Notes: generated by a model from the sequence alone, not told the origin. Positions 21,001-32,686 are shown, counted from the first letter of the stretch. The stretch is DNA of 64,000 nt from Vesta saturnalis (GCA_036346205.1 JARFJB010000650.1:1343001-1407000); one strand, 5' to 3'. A program made the numbers and translations.

Positions 21001-21979
21001 TCAAAATTTTAACATCTTATAATACTCTAAAACAAACATACAAATAAGTAAAATTACCTTGGTCCTTAGTTGTTTGTGGCAGTTGGCCTTGGCAGTGGCC
21101 ATTTGTTTGCTTTGATGTTTTATTTCACACAGCACTGTGCTGTCAGCACAGAAGACTCAGAACATGGAACACCGAACAGAGGTTATATTGGCACTTGGCT
21201 CATAATAATAATAATAATAATATTACATAAAACATTAAACATAACTATAACAAGTACTAACCCCATGAATTCATCGTGCGTTGCAGCGTTGCTTATATAG
21301 GTACCGATGACGCAAGCAACCCTTCTCGAATCTTCTAGAAGTTCGATGACTAATAATTTACGTAAGCTGCTGTCTGCGTCTGCCGAGGCATCGTAATTAT
21401 GATTCATACATCTAGATTGTTCGGAATAATGAGTCACCATTTCCGGTATGTTAGACTATTTTTAAGTTTCAAGTCTCGCTTCCTTTATAAAAAGTTATCT
21501 TTTAGAATGTTAATGTAAACTGTATGTAAACTAATCTAATCTACTAATCTTTGCGGTGTCTTTATGCTTGCTGGGTTTACTACATCGTGAAAGAGGAACT
21601 ATACATGCTATTGTTTATGCATCAACACTCAACGCATATCAGTATCATGAACCAAAACAATTCCAAGAGCACAGTCAGCAGTCTACCGCCGCCGCGCCGC
21701 TTAGCCAAACAAATATTATTTCACCGATACAACTTATGCTCGAATGACGAATATTCAAATGTCCTTACATAATAAATAATAATTAATAATTGTACTTATC
21801 ACTATGTCACTATTACTACTCGTTTGTTTATCGTAATGGTTTAAGATTTAACGAATTAAGTTGTTAGATGGAATTTAAGATAAGAATAAAAAATGGGGAA
21901 GTGCTCCGTTTTTCTGGGGTGTCACGGCTTGCCTGGGGCGTGCTTGGCACACCTTGCACCCCCCCTAGTTTCGCCACTG
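18091..21979 (-). mobile_element. hAT transposon (hAT-1), 3.89 kb
   Basis: Terminal inverted repeats CAGTGGCGAAACTA (18091) and TAGTTTCGCCACTG (ending 21979). Perfect 8-bp target duplications GTTCCTAG at 18083-18090 and 21980-21987. It contains a degraded transposase on the minus strand, and sub-terminal sequence at both ends is G/C-rich. Its TIR start (CAGTGGCG) resembles that of the nested element at 33646. The perfect duplications and TIRs suggest it is fairly recent, although the gene is broken. Confidence 0.93.
18365..20827 (-). pseudogene. hAT-1 transposase (TTF/DUF4371/hAT dimerisation)
   Basis: From the high-coordinate end: 20827-20186 holds a basic N-terminus (KFKDIRSFFKS), an acidic linker and the TTF zinc finger (FFDTYQWVEYSVKLDKAFCF, CRHFRHS). 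19848-19411 holds DUF4371 with IMVDEARCYKQEQLSVAIRY, GQSYDGASVMSGKHQG and IYFHCLAHRMNLVIVDS. 19372-18821 is the helical middle. 18778-18365 is the hAT dimerisation domain (GLPISSAGCERSFSAMRRIK). The catalytic Asp contexts (DEAR, YDGAS) are visible. The 19411-19848 segment is in a different frame from the rest, and the stretch 20185-19849 is also shifted, so the gene is not functional as read. Confidence 0.82.
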
Positions 21980-22198
21980 GTTCCTAGGGAGGTAACTTTT
22001 TTCTTAAAATTAGCGAACTATACAGAATGCACAGGGCATTGTCTAAGAAGAACCTCAGCTACACTGTTGGTGGACGGCGGCGTAGGTTTAATGTGCTTGA
22101 AGTGCCATTGTGGCTGGAAATCCAGCACTGTAGCTGAGCGTCATACTGAAGACTCTCTAGCAACAAAAAGAGGCAGCCTTGAAAATTTTTGCACCTAG
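21980..22198 (+). pseudogene. Tyrosine-recombinase-like catalytic C-terminus (Crypton-like)
   Basis: Reads REVTFFLKL, then TGHCLRRTSATLLVDGG, LKCHCGWKSSTVAERHTEDS. This matches the C-terminal catalytic box of tyrosine recombinases: the RR of the box II Arg, the H..W (usually LKRHGGWKSSTVAEGY) and the position of the nucleophile. The nucleophilic Tyr position reads His (ERH instead of EGY), and Arg of LKRH is Cys, so it looks inactive. The 5' part lies at 18000-18090, before hAT-1. No other gene follows to 22560. Confidence 0.6.
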
Positions 22199-22567
22199 TG
22201 TGAAAAGTTCATGTAGAAGAGGAAGAATTAAAGACCATTTCGTTAGAACACCGCGAGACCTCGACTGTTATCTCTGGCGGGTTTTATTTTGGAGAAAATG
22301 TTAATTTTAATCATTGTACTTTTAATCTTTAAACTCTAAACAATAAATTTGTTTTCGTTGTTTTCCAAATTGGGTGTTTGAGTTATTAACTTACATTACC
22401 TTTGCATCCGCTGCGAGGGGATGCAAAAGACTTATGTAACCGCCGGTGAAAATGTCAAACTTTAACGTTGTCAGGTGAAGTTTAAAATGCCATCTTTTAT
22501 TGACGTCTGAAGAAAAACATGTTTATTATGCTGTGCTAAAAATATATGATCTAAGCTATATTCAAGT

Positions 22568-23531
22568 CTTTTATTTTAGGTTAGAAACTATTTGTCATAC
22601 ATCGTAGCTACCGGGCCCGATATTATAAAACGGTGCAGTAATCTATAAGTATAATAAGTTTGGCAAGCACGCATCACCTTCCCGTAAGCCCTGTACTATA
22701 ATGCACTTAGAGGTTTGGACGGTCTATAGTTACATTTGTTGCATTCTCAAGTATAAAATTATCATTAATTGAAGGATTCACTTTGTTTCCAGAGATCAAA
22801 TTCAATTATGACATTGTAAACCATGAATGGCAGTTACTTAGTGAGTCAAAACAGTTGCAGAAACATTCCCATAATTAGGAGAATTTTGGTTTGCCGTTAA
22901 TGTAACAAAAAACGAATTAGGTGAACCTACGTTTCGAAAGTTAATGGAACTGGTAAAGATGTATTATTATAAGTTTTTGTTATGAACGAATAAGTTCAAG
23001 GTAAATATGTAATTAAAAATTATTATTAATTTTATTAAATACATAAATAAAAAGTTTACCTCGAGTAGGATTCGAACCTACGACCTGTACTTTGCTAGAG
23101 TACCGCGCTACCAACTGCGCCACCAAGGTTCAAGCCCCAATCGATGCAAATTTTGTCTTTATGTGTGTAGAACTGATGTAAATTCTAAATATAATATAAT
23201 AATTTAATATTAGTCAAGTTGCTTTGGTATGTGTGAATCCTTGCGATATTGCAGGCTCACATTCCATTAATATAAGTAATTTGACTGTAATCTCATTATA
23301 ATTAATTGTACCTCACTCTTTTCCAATGGTAGAACGAATTTTTTCTTAGTTATTCCTAATTAAAGCTATAATATAAATTCTTTACTATAGACTGTCCAAA
23401 CCACCAAGTGCAGGATGGGGCTTAAGGGAAGGCAGGGTATGCTTGCCAAACTTATTATACCGTTTGATTACTGCATCGTTCTATAATACTGGACCCGGTA
23501 GCTACGGTGCATTTCTAACCTAAAATAAAAG
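22568..23531. repeat. Long inverted repeat (arms ~150-165 bp) enclosing a tRNA-like sequence
   Basis: Left arm about 22568-22732 and right arm about 23386-23531 are reverse complements at a high level. Matching blocks include TTTTATTTTAGGTTAGAAA, CGTAGCTACCGGG, TATAATAAGTTTGGCAAGC and GTTTGGAC.GTCTATAG. The ~650-bp centre has no ORF but holds a tRNA-like cloverleaf (23057-23129). It is likely a non-autonomous terminal-inverted-repeat element; no clear target duplication was found. Confidence 0.7.
23057..23129 (-). tRNA. tRNA-like cloverleaf, anticodon AGC
   Basis: The minus strand folds as a complete 73-nt cloverleaf: 7-bp acceptor ACCTTGG/TCGAGGT (two G-U pairs), D arm GCGC-AGTTGGTA-GCGC, anticodon arm GTACT-CTAGCAA-AGTAC, variable AGGTC, T arm GTAGG-TTCGAAT-CCTAC, discriminator A. 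A and B boxes (TGGCGCAGTTGG, GGTTCGAATCC) are present. The anticodon would be AGC (Ala), but the G3:U70 identity pair of tRNA-Ala is absent (C3:G70), and it sits between long inverted repeats. A tRNA-derived or recoded pseudogene seems more likely than a working tRNA-Ala. Confidence 0.55.
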
Positions 23532-23741
23532 GCGAATAAAAATTGTAAATGAACTTATAAATTGAGTTCTAAATATACCGAAAAGAAGTTCGATTCATAA
23601 GAAGCTAGTCGCATTAGAAGCTAAATGTGACCACCGAGATAACTGTAAAAATTACTTTATTAAATTTCATTTCTGCAACTAATGAATTTTATTGTAGATG
23701 CACATGCTTACATGAACGTTTAGAATACGTAAAAAACAATC

Positions 23742-24450
23742 TTAATTACATTTAAACAACACTGGATTATCACATGAGAGAATTTCATTATAGGCTTTTA
23801 TTTTCAACATAATATAATATTTTTCGCACATATGATATAGTCCAGTCAATTTGCTGGAGTCGACCTGTAGCTCCTTGAAAGAAGGTTGTGTAACGTTGAT
23901 TATCAACTGTTCAATATCATGTTGCAGACTATCTGCTATCCACATATTATTTTCAATAGTCTTTACGTGATTTATTGATGGTCTCCCGAAAAGATCATGG
24001 TCATAAATTATACCACATATTCTGGGGTCAAACATAGGTTGATTGAACCTCACTTACCTATATACAAAAGTGCATACAAAAAAGGTACAGGGTGATTTAT
24101 TTGAAAATTTAATTAATTTTTTAACTGTTTCATGTCTTTTACCTTAAACGTCGTATTATTCATTTTAATACGTTTGACTTGTGCCCATACCATTTCTATC
24201 GGGTTTAACTCGCAATCGTATGGAGACAAACGATGCACATCTTCACCTCTTCCTGTGCGATAACATTAAGTTCATTTTTATCATACTGATAAAACTCACT
24301 AAGCCAATCAACAATTTGTTCTCGTTGCCATGCCTTTGTTGCAATCTTCTCTACGTTGGTCGCTTCTTTAATAACTGCACTAACCTTCAGTTTGGCCGAG
24401 AAATATTCTCCAGTACGTCGTTTCGTAGAATTAAAGAAATTTCTACCAAA
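23742..24450 (-). pseudogene. IS630/Tc1-type (DDE_3) transposase C-terminal half
   Basis: Minus strand, from high to low: TKAWQREQIVDWLSEFYQYD, then a broken stretch, then LPPYDCELNPIEMVWAQVKR (the conserved segment carrying the last catalytic acidic residue, 'LPPYhceLNPIElvWaq.K'), MNNTTFKVKDMKQL, and, after a stop, the ORF 24053-23742 with HVKTIENNMWIADSLQHDIE as the C-terminus. The usual N-terminal catalytic aspartates are not present. It is a dead fragment of an arthropod IS630-like family. Confidence 0.65.
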
Positions 24451-24883
24451 TTAAGTTCAATCAACAGAATTATAGAAAATACTCATCATTACCTTAAAAG
24501 ACTCTTGTACTAAGCGTTCTGAAAAGAACGATTTTTAATAAATTTGGTTTAATTTGAATTGCAAACGAACAATAATATGAAAGTATAAAGAGGTTGTGTG
24601 TTCCTAAATGAGATTTTACGTTTGACAACATTGCCATGAAAGAAAAGGATAGCGTTATTTGTAGACGACTAAAGTTAATAAAAGAGACATTTAGCCCATA
24701 AGAGCCCGTACTACACTTGAAGGTTTGAATAGAGTATAGTAGAAACTTTTAAGCAACTCTCCATCTTCAATTGTCAGTGAAACAATCTGGTTCAACGATG
24801 TTGTGGGATCCTAGTGCTTACAAATTTTGTTAAGAGACGATAATAAATTAATTAGTTTTTCTAATCTTCACACCTTCACACGC
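24451..24883. other. AT-rich intergenic sequence
   Basis: No recognised gene or repeat. It ends at the left boundary of unit B. Confidence 0.4.
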
Positions 24884-25028
24884 TTGTTATTTTTTTATAA
24901 AATTAGATAGCGGATAGCGTGTATTTTTTTAAGCTCTCTGTTGTTTTTGTTACTCTGTCAATACAATTTTTTAAAGAAAAGTGTAGAAGATATATTGTGT
25001 TTGTTCAATTAATAAAAAAATTACATCA
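24884..25028 (+). mobile_element. 3' part of a Copia-type LTR (unit B)
   Basis: Near-identical copy of 27-174, followed by the same half-tRNA-type primer site (25029-25047). It marks the left edge of the segmental duplication. Confidence 0.55.
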
Positions 25029-25087
25029 GGTTATAGGCCCAGATCACGCAAAAGTTTTTTTGTTGTGAAATATAAAGAATTAAAGTC

Positions 25088-25327
25088 GTGAACAAAACTA
25101 TAGAAGAAAACGTCCTTGAGCAAACATGTACAATGTCAACTTCAACTAGTTCAACTTTTGTGAGTTCCATTCCAAACATTATTAAATTAAAGGGAATAGA
25201 AAATTATCAAAGCTGGAAGTATGACATGGAAATGTCTTTGATGTTAGAAGATTTGTATGATTGCATAGAAATGGATAAAGACGGAAACGCATTGTCTAAA
25301 GATAAGAGAAAGGAACAAAGGGTATAG
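25088..25327 (+). pseudogene. Copia gag N-terminal stub (unit B)
   Basis: Same Gag start as at 234, with KLKGIENYQSW and LMLEDLYDCIEMDKDGNALS. It is longer by about 20 residues than unit A. The first codon is GTG where unit A has ATG, so the start is lost. It stops at 25325-25327, and the rest of the retrotransposon is missing. Confidence 0.6.
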
Positions 25328-25873
25328 CCTCCCTCAGGTACCCTATCTTGAAAAGCGTAATTTGAACTTATTTGCAATAATTAAAATTGAAGGACCAAGC
25401 AATCGCTAAGTGATTTATCTTGACTTGACTGATAATAATGTCACTATTACTCAAATTACTTGCCTGCCTTACTTTAACTTTCCGGGCAATAATTAAAACA
25501 TTAGCACTTATTTGATATTTAATTACTCGCAAACCTCAAACCTGATTAAGCGAAATGGCCGTCTAGTGTTAGGTACGTTAAGCTATCTAAATGAGATGGT
25601 CTGGATAAGGTACGTGTTACATCATGCGGGACAGGTAAAAAAAATGAAACTAAAATTAAAATCAACGAAATTGGCGCACCGATGGTTCAGCCCGTTAATC
25701 TACTATTATGGGAAACACCATTAAATCAGGTTAAAATGCGTACAAAATTATAACATTAAGAGAAAAGCAGTTTAGTTACACCGAAACACAATAATGAAAA
25801 AAAACACATATAGTCACACTCACAAATCATAAATAATCAAAATATAAATAATTTATTACATACAATTAATACT

Positions 25874-26318
25874 ATGTTGTATTTACATAAAATTATTTGT
25901 AAAAGACTAAATTACATCTTAACTAGAACGTTTAACCAAGACGCTCTAGAGAATTTTTTTGGGTTTGTTCGTTCTCATGGTGTTATAAATAGAAATCCTG
26001 GTGTGGCCAATTTTATAAACTCTTTCAAAGCGTTAGTAACGAACAAGTATATGTCTTCTCATTCACCAGGGTCTAATTGTCAACAGGACATGACCGAAGG
26101 TGCTTTAGATGATTTGAGGGCTTTTGTTACTGGAGAGTATGTTGCTGGTAAAACGCCCTTAGAGGAAAATATTAATATAATAATCCCATCCAATGTATAT
26201 ACTCGAAAACAAAGTCGTGTTAGCAGAAATATAATAAATTATGTAGCAGGATATGTTTATAAAAAAATGAATTCAACATGTCAAAAATTTTTCATGCATA
26301 GTATCATCAGATACTGAT
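25874..26318 (+). pseudogene. P-element/THAP9-type transposase fragment, 5' part (unit B)
   Basis: Better preserved copy of 964-1412: TFNQDALENFFGFVRSHG, NRNPGVANFINSFKALVTN, then without a break RKQSRVSRNIINYVAGYVYK. It is cut at 26318 by the 5' LTR of a Gypsy element; the remainder is at 32826-33172. The THAP domain and N-terminal catalytic part are absent. Confidence 0.78.
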
Positions 26319-26456
26319 TGTCAAGGTACAGTAAGTGAGTCACTTGGCAACTATCCAATAACATACATGTCAGGTCATTAAGTTAATCTGAACAAGTTTT
26401 TATAATTTATTATTAAATAAACACATTATTAATTACTACTTTAATATAACTTCACA
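26319..26456 (+). repeat. Gypsy-1 5' LTR (138 bp)
   Basis: TGTCAAGGTACAGTAAGTG ... TAACTTCACA. It is very short for a Gypsy LTR. It differs from the 3' LTR at about one base in ten, mainly in the 5' third, which indicates an old insertion or gene conversion. TATAATTTATTATTAAATAA could include a promoter or polyadenylation signal. Confidence 0.88.
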
Positions 26457-26476
26457 TGGCGCTGCGAACAGGATCC
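26457..26476 (+). other. Gypsy-1 primer binding site
   Basis: TGGCGCTGCGAACAGGATCC starts at the base after the LTR, the normal place for minus-strand priming. The TGGCGC start is common among insect Gypsy elements. The exact primer tRNA cannot be named. Confidence 0.6.
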
Positions 26477-26563
26477 CTATAAACTGAGAGATATAGTAAG
26501 GGTGAGAAAATTAAATACATTGATTTAAATACAACTGACAAATTGGGACATATAAAAAAAAAA

Positions 26564-27292
26564 ATGACACATGTACTTCCAAATTTGGATTTTACGGGTG
26601 GAAACATTGAGGACTAATGGAGAATCTGGCTTAAAAGATTCGAAGTATATTTAATTGCAACAGAAAATTATAAAAAAGAAGGAAACATTCTGGTTGCTCA
26701 TTTTGGAGGAGAAGAATTACATAAAATTTTCGGCACTTTTCAATTTGTAGAAAAAGAACAAGAGAATTTGGAGGTAGTTATAAATAAATTCAATAACTAT
26801 TTTCTCCCTAAAACTAATATTACATTTAATCGGTATAAATTCTTAAGTGTTCGACAAAATTGCTCAACGCTAGAACAATTTGTTACTGAATTAAAATGAA
26901 AGGATCTATTTGTAAATTTGGTGAATTAAGAGAGTGAAGTGATTAAGTGCATGTTGATTTGTGGAATAAACAATGGTGAATTAAGACAGAAACTACTATA
27001 AAATGACGATATTTATTTAGTTAGACGATGCTGTTAAGATTTGTCAAGTACATGAGCTGTCCAATATGCAAGCAAGAAACATGGAGAACAAAGAAGTGAC
27101 ATCTTTAATCAATGAAATTAAATGGAATACAAGAGGCACACCAACAGAAAAAAGAAGAATAAACAAAGAAGTAACACTCCAGGAAGACATCGTTCAAAGA
27201 CTCAAAGGGTAAAAAAATAATTAATTGTAGAAACTGTGTAGAACTCACGGCATAAATATGTGTTATGCATTTGGTAAGGAATGTTTCAAATG
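26564..27292 (+). pseudogene. Gypsy-1 gag (broken)
   Basis: Translation shows PNLDFTGG, a stop, then WRIWLKRFEVYLIATENYKK, EELHKIFGTF and NNYFLPKTNITFNRYKFLSV, typical of the capsid region of Gag in this Gypsy group. After more stops and shifts comes a Cys-rich CRTHGINMCYAFGKECFKCK segment, equivalent to the zinc-knuckle region. At least four stops or shifts. The downstream coding region is displaced by a non-coding insertion. Confidence 0.7.
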
Positions 27293-29490
27293 CAAATGTT
27301 GCGGAAGGAGATCGAGCGCATATGGGAGATAAGCGTTGAAAGTTGTGTAATGGTCCAGAGTGGCCACTGAATGAATGTGATGGCGAGAAATGGCTTCTTC
27401 ATAAAGTGATTGTAAAATTTGTAAGTAAAAACAAATATGGCGATGTATTGCAGTTATAAGCGTGGTTATACAGATGGTAGTAACAGTCGGGACTATGAAA
27501 TTTTGAATGAATACTATTGGAGAATATAGCGAGGAAGTCAGACATGTTTAAAGATGGATGGCTGAAGGTATAAATAGGAAAGTCAGGGATTGACGGGAGC
27601 TTTTTCGTTTTTGGCTGTTGCTTGTGGTGAATGTTGGGGAGACGCGCGCGAGGTGTAGTGTGACTTAGACTGGGTTAGAAGGCAGTCATTGTTTAAACAA
27701 CTGCGTAACCCGAAAGGGGATGAATCGTATAAGACATTCATAAATAAAGCAAGTAATTAAATTGAGATTGAAGATAAAATTAGTTTGTTTATTTTCAAGA
27801 AAGTAAAAAGTGCATAAGCAGATTTATAAAAGATAACAGTTATTACGTTATAGTGTTAAGTGCAGCGCGTGTTCTTGTAACGATATTTAGTTAAAATTAT
27901 TTATGGGACCACCTTTAAGTAAACGAAATTTTCGTAATAAATTAAGCCAATGTTAAGGTAATTTTATGTGACATTAAAAGTTTATTTGTGTTAAGGAAGG
28001 ACTAAACTTTCCTAAAGGTTGCTAGAAATTTTAAGAGGCAACCAAACGTGTACAGATTATTACGTGTTATTGGACTATTTGTGATTACAGAAAGGAAATT
28101 GTGAAGCACTGGTTATGTGCCTTCATGCAATTTAAGGATTACAAATGGACTACAAATAATTGATTTACGGAAGAAAGAAAAGCGTAGGATAAATGGACAA
28201 TTTTAAGTAAGAATTATATTTAAGGACCTTGAAAATTCAGTTAAGCACGATTATATTTTTGTTTAGTTCATTTGCGTAATGTTGGGTAATTATTAATTAG
28301 TTTAGAAGCGAAAAAGATAATCGGTCTCGAGGTATGTTGTACCTATTGGTTGTTTTAGTATTAAGAATTTTTGAAGAAACACAAATTTGTATTGACAGTG
28401 GTTTTTCAACCACGCTGTTGTGTATGTAAACATTTGTTTTTATTATTTTATACAGGACAATATATATTTATCCTTAACTCTTTATTTTTGTTGTTTATTT
28501 AGCCAGTTATGAGATACATTTGTGACGTTTACTTAATTGGTGACCTAGTTTTTTTTTTTTTTGACAAGTCAAAGGTAAATTTTGCATATTTTGGATTCAA
28601 GATTAATGAGCAACCTGAACGGTTATATTTGCCAGGTTGATTGCAAAAATTTTCATGTTAGTTTCATTAACGCAATACACAATTAACGGATCAGCTGTTG
28701 TTTTAAAAATTTCATTAAATATTACTAAGAGTAGAGTTTAGAGAACTTACTTATTTACGAATGTCAATACGATTCAGAGTATTATAAAAATTAAATTAAA
28801 TTTAAAAGATATCGTTCATGTTAGGAATATTAAACCTTCAAGGATTATTCTCGTTTGACTGTTGTGCAGCACTTTATCATTATTATATTGGAGTAATAAT
28901 TATTAAGCCGATGACATTGATTTTTTTGGTTGGGAATTGTAAAAATTAATTATCGATCACTGAATGAAGAAACAATTTATTCATTAATAAGTAGAGATTT
29001 AACTTTATATGTATACGAGGGATAAGTAGAAAATATTCAGTTAACGTGTGTTTGAGTTTTTATTTATAACTGTTGGTTACGTGAATGCAGTTAAATTTGA
29101 GTAATAAATTTTGGTTTACGAGGTGTATTCAAAAGTTTCTAATAACCTGGGTAGTACTAAATATATTTGAGTTTGAGTTGAATTGTTTGGGACGAGTGTT
29201 TGTTTTAGAACCCTCGTGTGAGAGTTTACTGAGTAAGCCCAATCCTACTTTCCACAATCAAGTAGGGTTAATTAACATCCAGCTTAAGGCAATTATTTTA
29301 GCAAAGTTTCGATTGTGGTGGCGCCTAGAGACATATTTTCCCGGACTGAGCTGTTTGAATTTAGGTGTAAGGTGTTTGAGCGTATTAATCATTCATTTTA
29401 CTTATTATTTCGACCACGCCATCTCCCTGTTAGCTGGCTTGGCAACCCGCTTACATTAGTAAGCATACACGACGCCTAGTGCGGTTTGGA
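27293..29490. mobile_element. ~2.2-kb LTR-like insertion between gag and protease of Gypsy-1
   Basis: This block separates the Gag zinc-knuckle region from the protease and is not expected there. Candidate ends are TGTTGC... (about 27293) and ...GTAACA (about 29492), with AAATG near both flanks, but boundaries are uncertain. A TATAAATAGG box is at about 27573, and ATAAATAAAGC, a possible poly(A) signal, is at about 27740. No real ORF is present (29085-29459 has no recognised family). A solo LTR is the best guess. Confidence 0.45.
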
Positions 29491-32400
29491 CGTGTAACAA
29501 TAAATGCTGTGAGTGATGGAATAGAAAATATTAATTTACATGTGGGATCAATTTATAAACATGAATATGAAGATGTCATTGGTTTAGTAAATAAGCACTT
29601 TAATAGTTGGTATGCAGAATTACAATTAAATAAGTGTAAAATATTGTTTAAATTGGACTCGGGAGCAATGGTTAATATTCTCACTAGAAATGATTTTAAT
29701 AAAACAGGTTATTCTGAAAGAGTTATCAAAAAGACTAGGGCTATTTTAAAATCTTACACAGGAGATTTACTTAAAATAGAAGGAATATGTAATTTACCAT
29801 GTAATTATCAGGATAATTTATATAACATAGAATATTAAATTGTAAAATCAAATTCAGAATCTTTATTAGGACTACCGGTTTGTTCAAACCTAAATTTAAT
29901 TAAAAGAGTGAATGTCGTAACGCAAGAAATTGATATAAATAATTACAACGATTTGTTTAAGGGAATTGGTTGTTTTAAAGAAACATATCACATTAAATTA
30001 ACTGACAATGCCACACCCATAATTTCACCAATAAGGAAAGTACCACTTGCATTAAAGGATGCTCTAAAAAATACCTTAGATGAATTAGTCAATTCAAATA
30101 TAATTCAGAAAGTAGAAGGTCCTAGTAATTGGGTAAATCCTTTAGTTTTGGTCAAGAAAAGTAATGGTTCACTGAGGATCTGTTTAGATCCTATGCATCT
30201 TAACAAGGTTATAAAAAGAGAACACGCAGCGTTCCCTTCATTTGAGGAAATCACTAGCCAATTAAATGGCAGCAAAATATTTTCAGTTTTAGATGCCTCT
30301 CAAGGCTTTTATCAAGTTAGGTTAGATGAGGAAAGTACAAATTTATGTACGTTTGGTACACCTTATGGAAGGTATAAATTTCTTCGTCTTCCATATGGGT
30401 TAAATTGTGCTCCTGAGGTATTTAGTGAAAAATTTAAAACAATATTCAATTTTGAAAATGTTAATGTGTATATTGATGATATTATTGTGTATGGTAAAAA
30501 TCAGGCAGAACATGATGAAGCTCTTTTAAAAGTATTAAATGCAGCTAGAGAACATTGTGTCAAATTCAATAAAGATAAGTGTAAGTTCAATCAGAGTAAA
30601 ATTAAATTCATGGGTCACGTAATTAGCGAGTCAGGGATAACAATATATGATAATCAGTTGAAGGCAATTAAAGAGTTTCCCACGCCTACCAACAAGAAGG
30701 GTGTTCAGAGATTATTGGGAATTCTAAATTATTTAGGTAAATACATTCCTCAATTTGCATCAACTAATGAACCGCTCAGAAACTTGTTGAGAAAAGATAA
30801 TATTTTTATTTGGGATGATACTGCTGAGAAAGCATTTACTAATATTAAAATTAAACTAACGCAAAGTCCAATATTACAATTTTATGACTTAAATAAGAAA
30901 ATAATAGTTTCAGTGGATGCTAGTCAATCAGGTTTGGGAGCAGCCTTATTGCAAAACAATTTGCCTTGTTTGTATGCTTCGAAAGCATTAACACAAACTC
31001 AAACCAATTATGCTCAAATTGAAAAAGAATTGTTGGCCGTATGGTTTGGATTAACCAAATTTCATGATTTTGTTTATGGCAAAGAAGTTATAGTAAAAAC
31101 AGATCACAAACCATTATTAGGAGTTATGAAAAAACCACTAAATAAATGTCCTGATAGGTTACAAAGAATATTAATACAGTTACAAAAGTATTCATTTCAA
31201 TTAAAATATAAGAAGGGTTCGGAGCTAGTAATTGCAGATGCATTATCAAGAGCGTTTTTAAATGAGTCTGAAGGGCTTGAAAGTTGGGACGAAGAGCTTA
31301 AAGCTCAGGTATGCTTAATTCAATCACAAATAGATGTTTCAGATAATTACTTAAATATAATAAAAAATAAAACGGGAAAGGATAAAGAATTAGTAGAATT
31401 AATTAAAGTCATTAGGTTGGGATGGCCAAACAACAATAGGATTTTAGATAGTCGACTCAAGAAATATAGTACTTATCAAAACGAATTAACAGTTAACAAT
31501 GGAATAATTTTTAAGGGCCAAAGTATAGTCATACCATATTCGTTAAGAAAAGAAATCTTAAATAAAATACATTACAGTCATTTTGGTGCAAATAAATGTA
31601 TTAAAATGGCTGCAGAATCTGTCTTTTGGACAAGTATGAAAAACGAAATTAGACAAATAGTAGACACGTGTGGTTTGTGTCAAAAATACACAAAAAGTCA
31701 AAAATCAGAGCCGTTAAAGTCACATGATATAAAACCAATTCCCTGGTACAAGGTAGGATGTGACTTATTCGATATAAATGGAAATAAATACTTATTAGTT
31801 GTGGATTACTATTCTAAATTTATAGAGTTAGAAAATTTGAGTAGTACAATTAGTGATTTTGTAATATTCAAATTAAAAACTATTTTTGCTAGACATGAAG
31901 TACCCCAAATAGTAGTTACAGATGGTGGTCCACAATTTTCATCAGATTCTTTTAAAATATTTTCCAATAATTGGAGTTTTAATCATATAGTGTCATCCCA
32001 TAGATATAGTCAGTCCAATGGAATGGTAGAGCATCACATTCAAACTGTTAAGAATTTACTTAAAAAATGTACGGAAGATAAACGAGATATTTACTTAGCA
32101 TTATTACAGTTAAGAAATACTCCAGTATTAGGAAATTACTCACCAGCACAAATTTTAATGTCTAGAAACACGAGAAACACCCTGCTACCTATTACAATAA
32201 ATAAATTAGGACCTAAATTGGTAAATACATATAAAATAAATTAAAGAATCAAAGAAAATCAAAATAAACAAAGTAATTATTACAATCATAACACTAGGGA
32301 ATTAAAACCATTGCATCCGGGTACCAATGTAATTATACAATTACAACCTCAGTCAACTTGGACCAGAGGTAACATTTTACAAAGGATTGGTGTGCGTAGG

Positions 32401-32658
32401 TATAAGGTTAGATTAGAGAATGGTAATGTATATGTTAGGAACAGAAAATTTATTAAACCGTCAATCTTAAAATTAAATAACGATAGTGATGATGGTGAAA
32501 GAAATTATACAATTTTGGAACCATTAGTTAAATTTAGTGATCAAATTGTAAACAATGACGTTGAACAAGAAGATAGCAATAGATTAAATAATAACTCAAA
32601 TGTAGTAAGAACCAGGAGTGGTAGAAGGGTTAAGCCGCCAGATAGGTTAAATTTATAA
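29479..32658 (+). pseudogene. Gypsy-1 pol: protease, RT, RNase H, integrase
   Basis: One reading frame throughout, interrupted only by TAA at 29836-29838 and at 32242-32244. Domains: aspartic protease (FKLDSGAMVNILT, about 29650); reverse transcriptase (LVLVKKSNGSLRICLD; FSVLDASQGFYQV; FLRLPYGLNCAPEVF; VYIDDIIVYG with the YxDD motif, about 30465); RNase H (VSVDASQSGLGAALLQ; KTDHKPL; ADALSRA); integrase with H-H-C-C finger (HYSHFGANK ... CGLCQK), core D (VGCDLFDI), D (VVTDGGPQFSS) and E (NGMVEHHIQTV); then the GPY/F-type region after the second stop (about 32311-32460) and a basic tail. It would copy and integrate the element. All catalytic residues are visible, so it is nearly intact apart from the stops. 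Confidence 0.9.
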
Positions 32659-32686
32659 GTTAGTTTTAAGTTGTTAAAATGGGAGA

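Noticed and set aside
23057..23129. Functional tRNA-Ala(AGC)
   Set aside because: The G3:U70 identity element is missing and the sequence is embedded in an inverted-repeat element, so it is reported only as tRNA-like.
29085..29459. 124-residue ORF as a Gypsy-1 gene (env-like)
   Set aside because: It lies between gag and protease in non-coding LTR-like sequence, shows no domain, signal peptide or membrane pattern that I recognise, and has no partner in the other elements.
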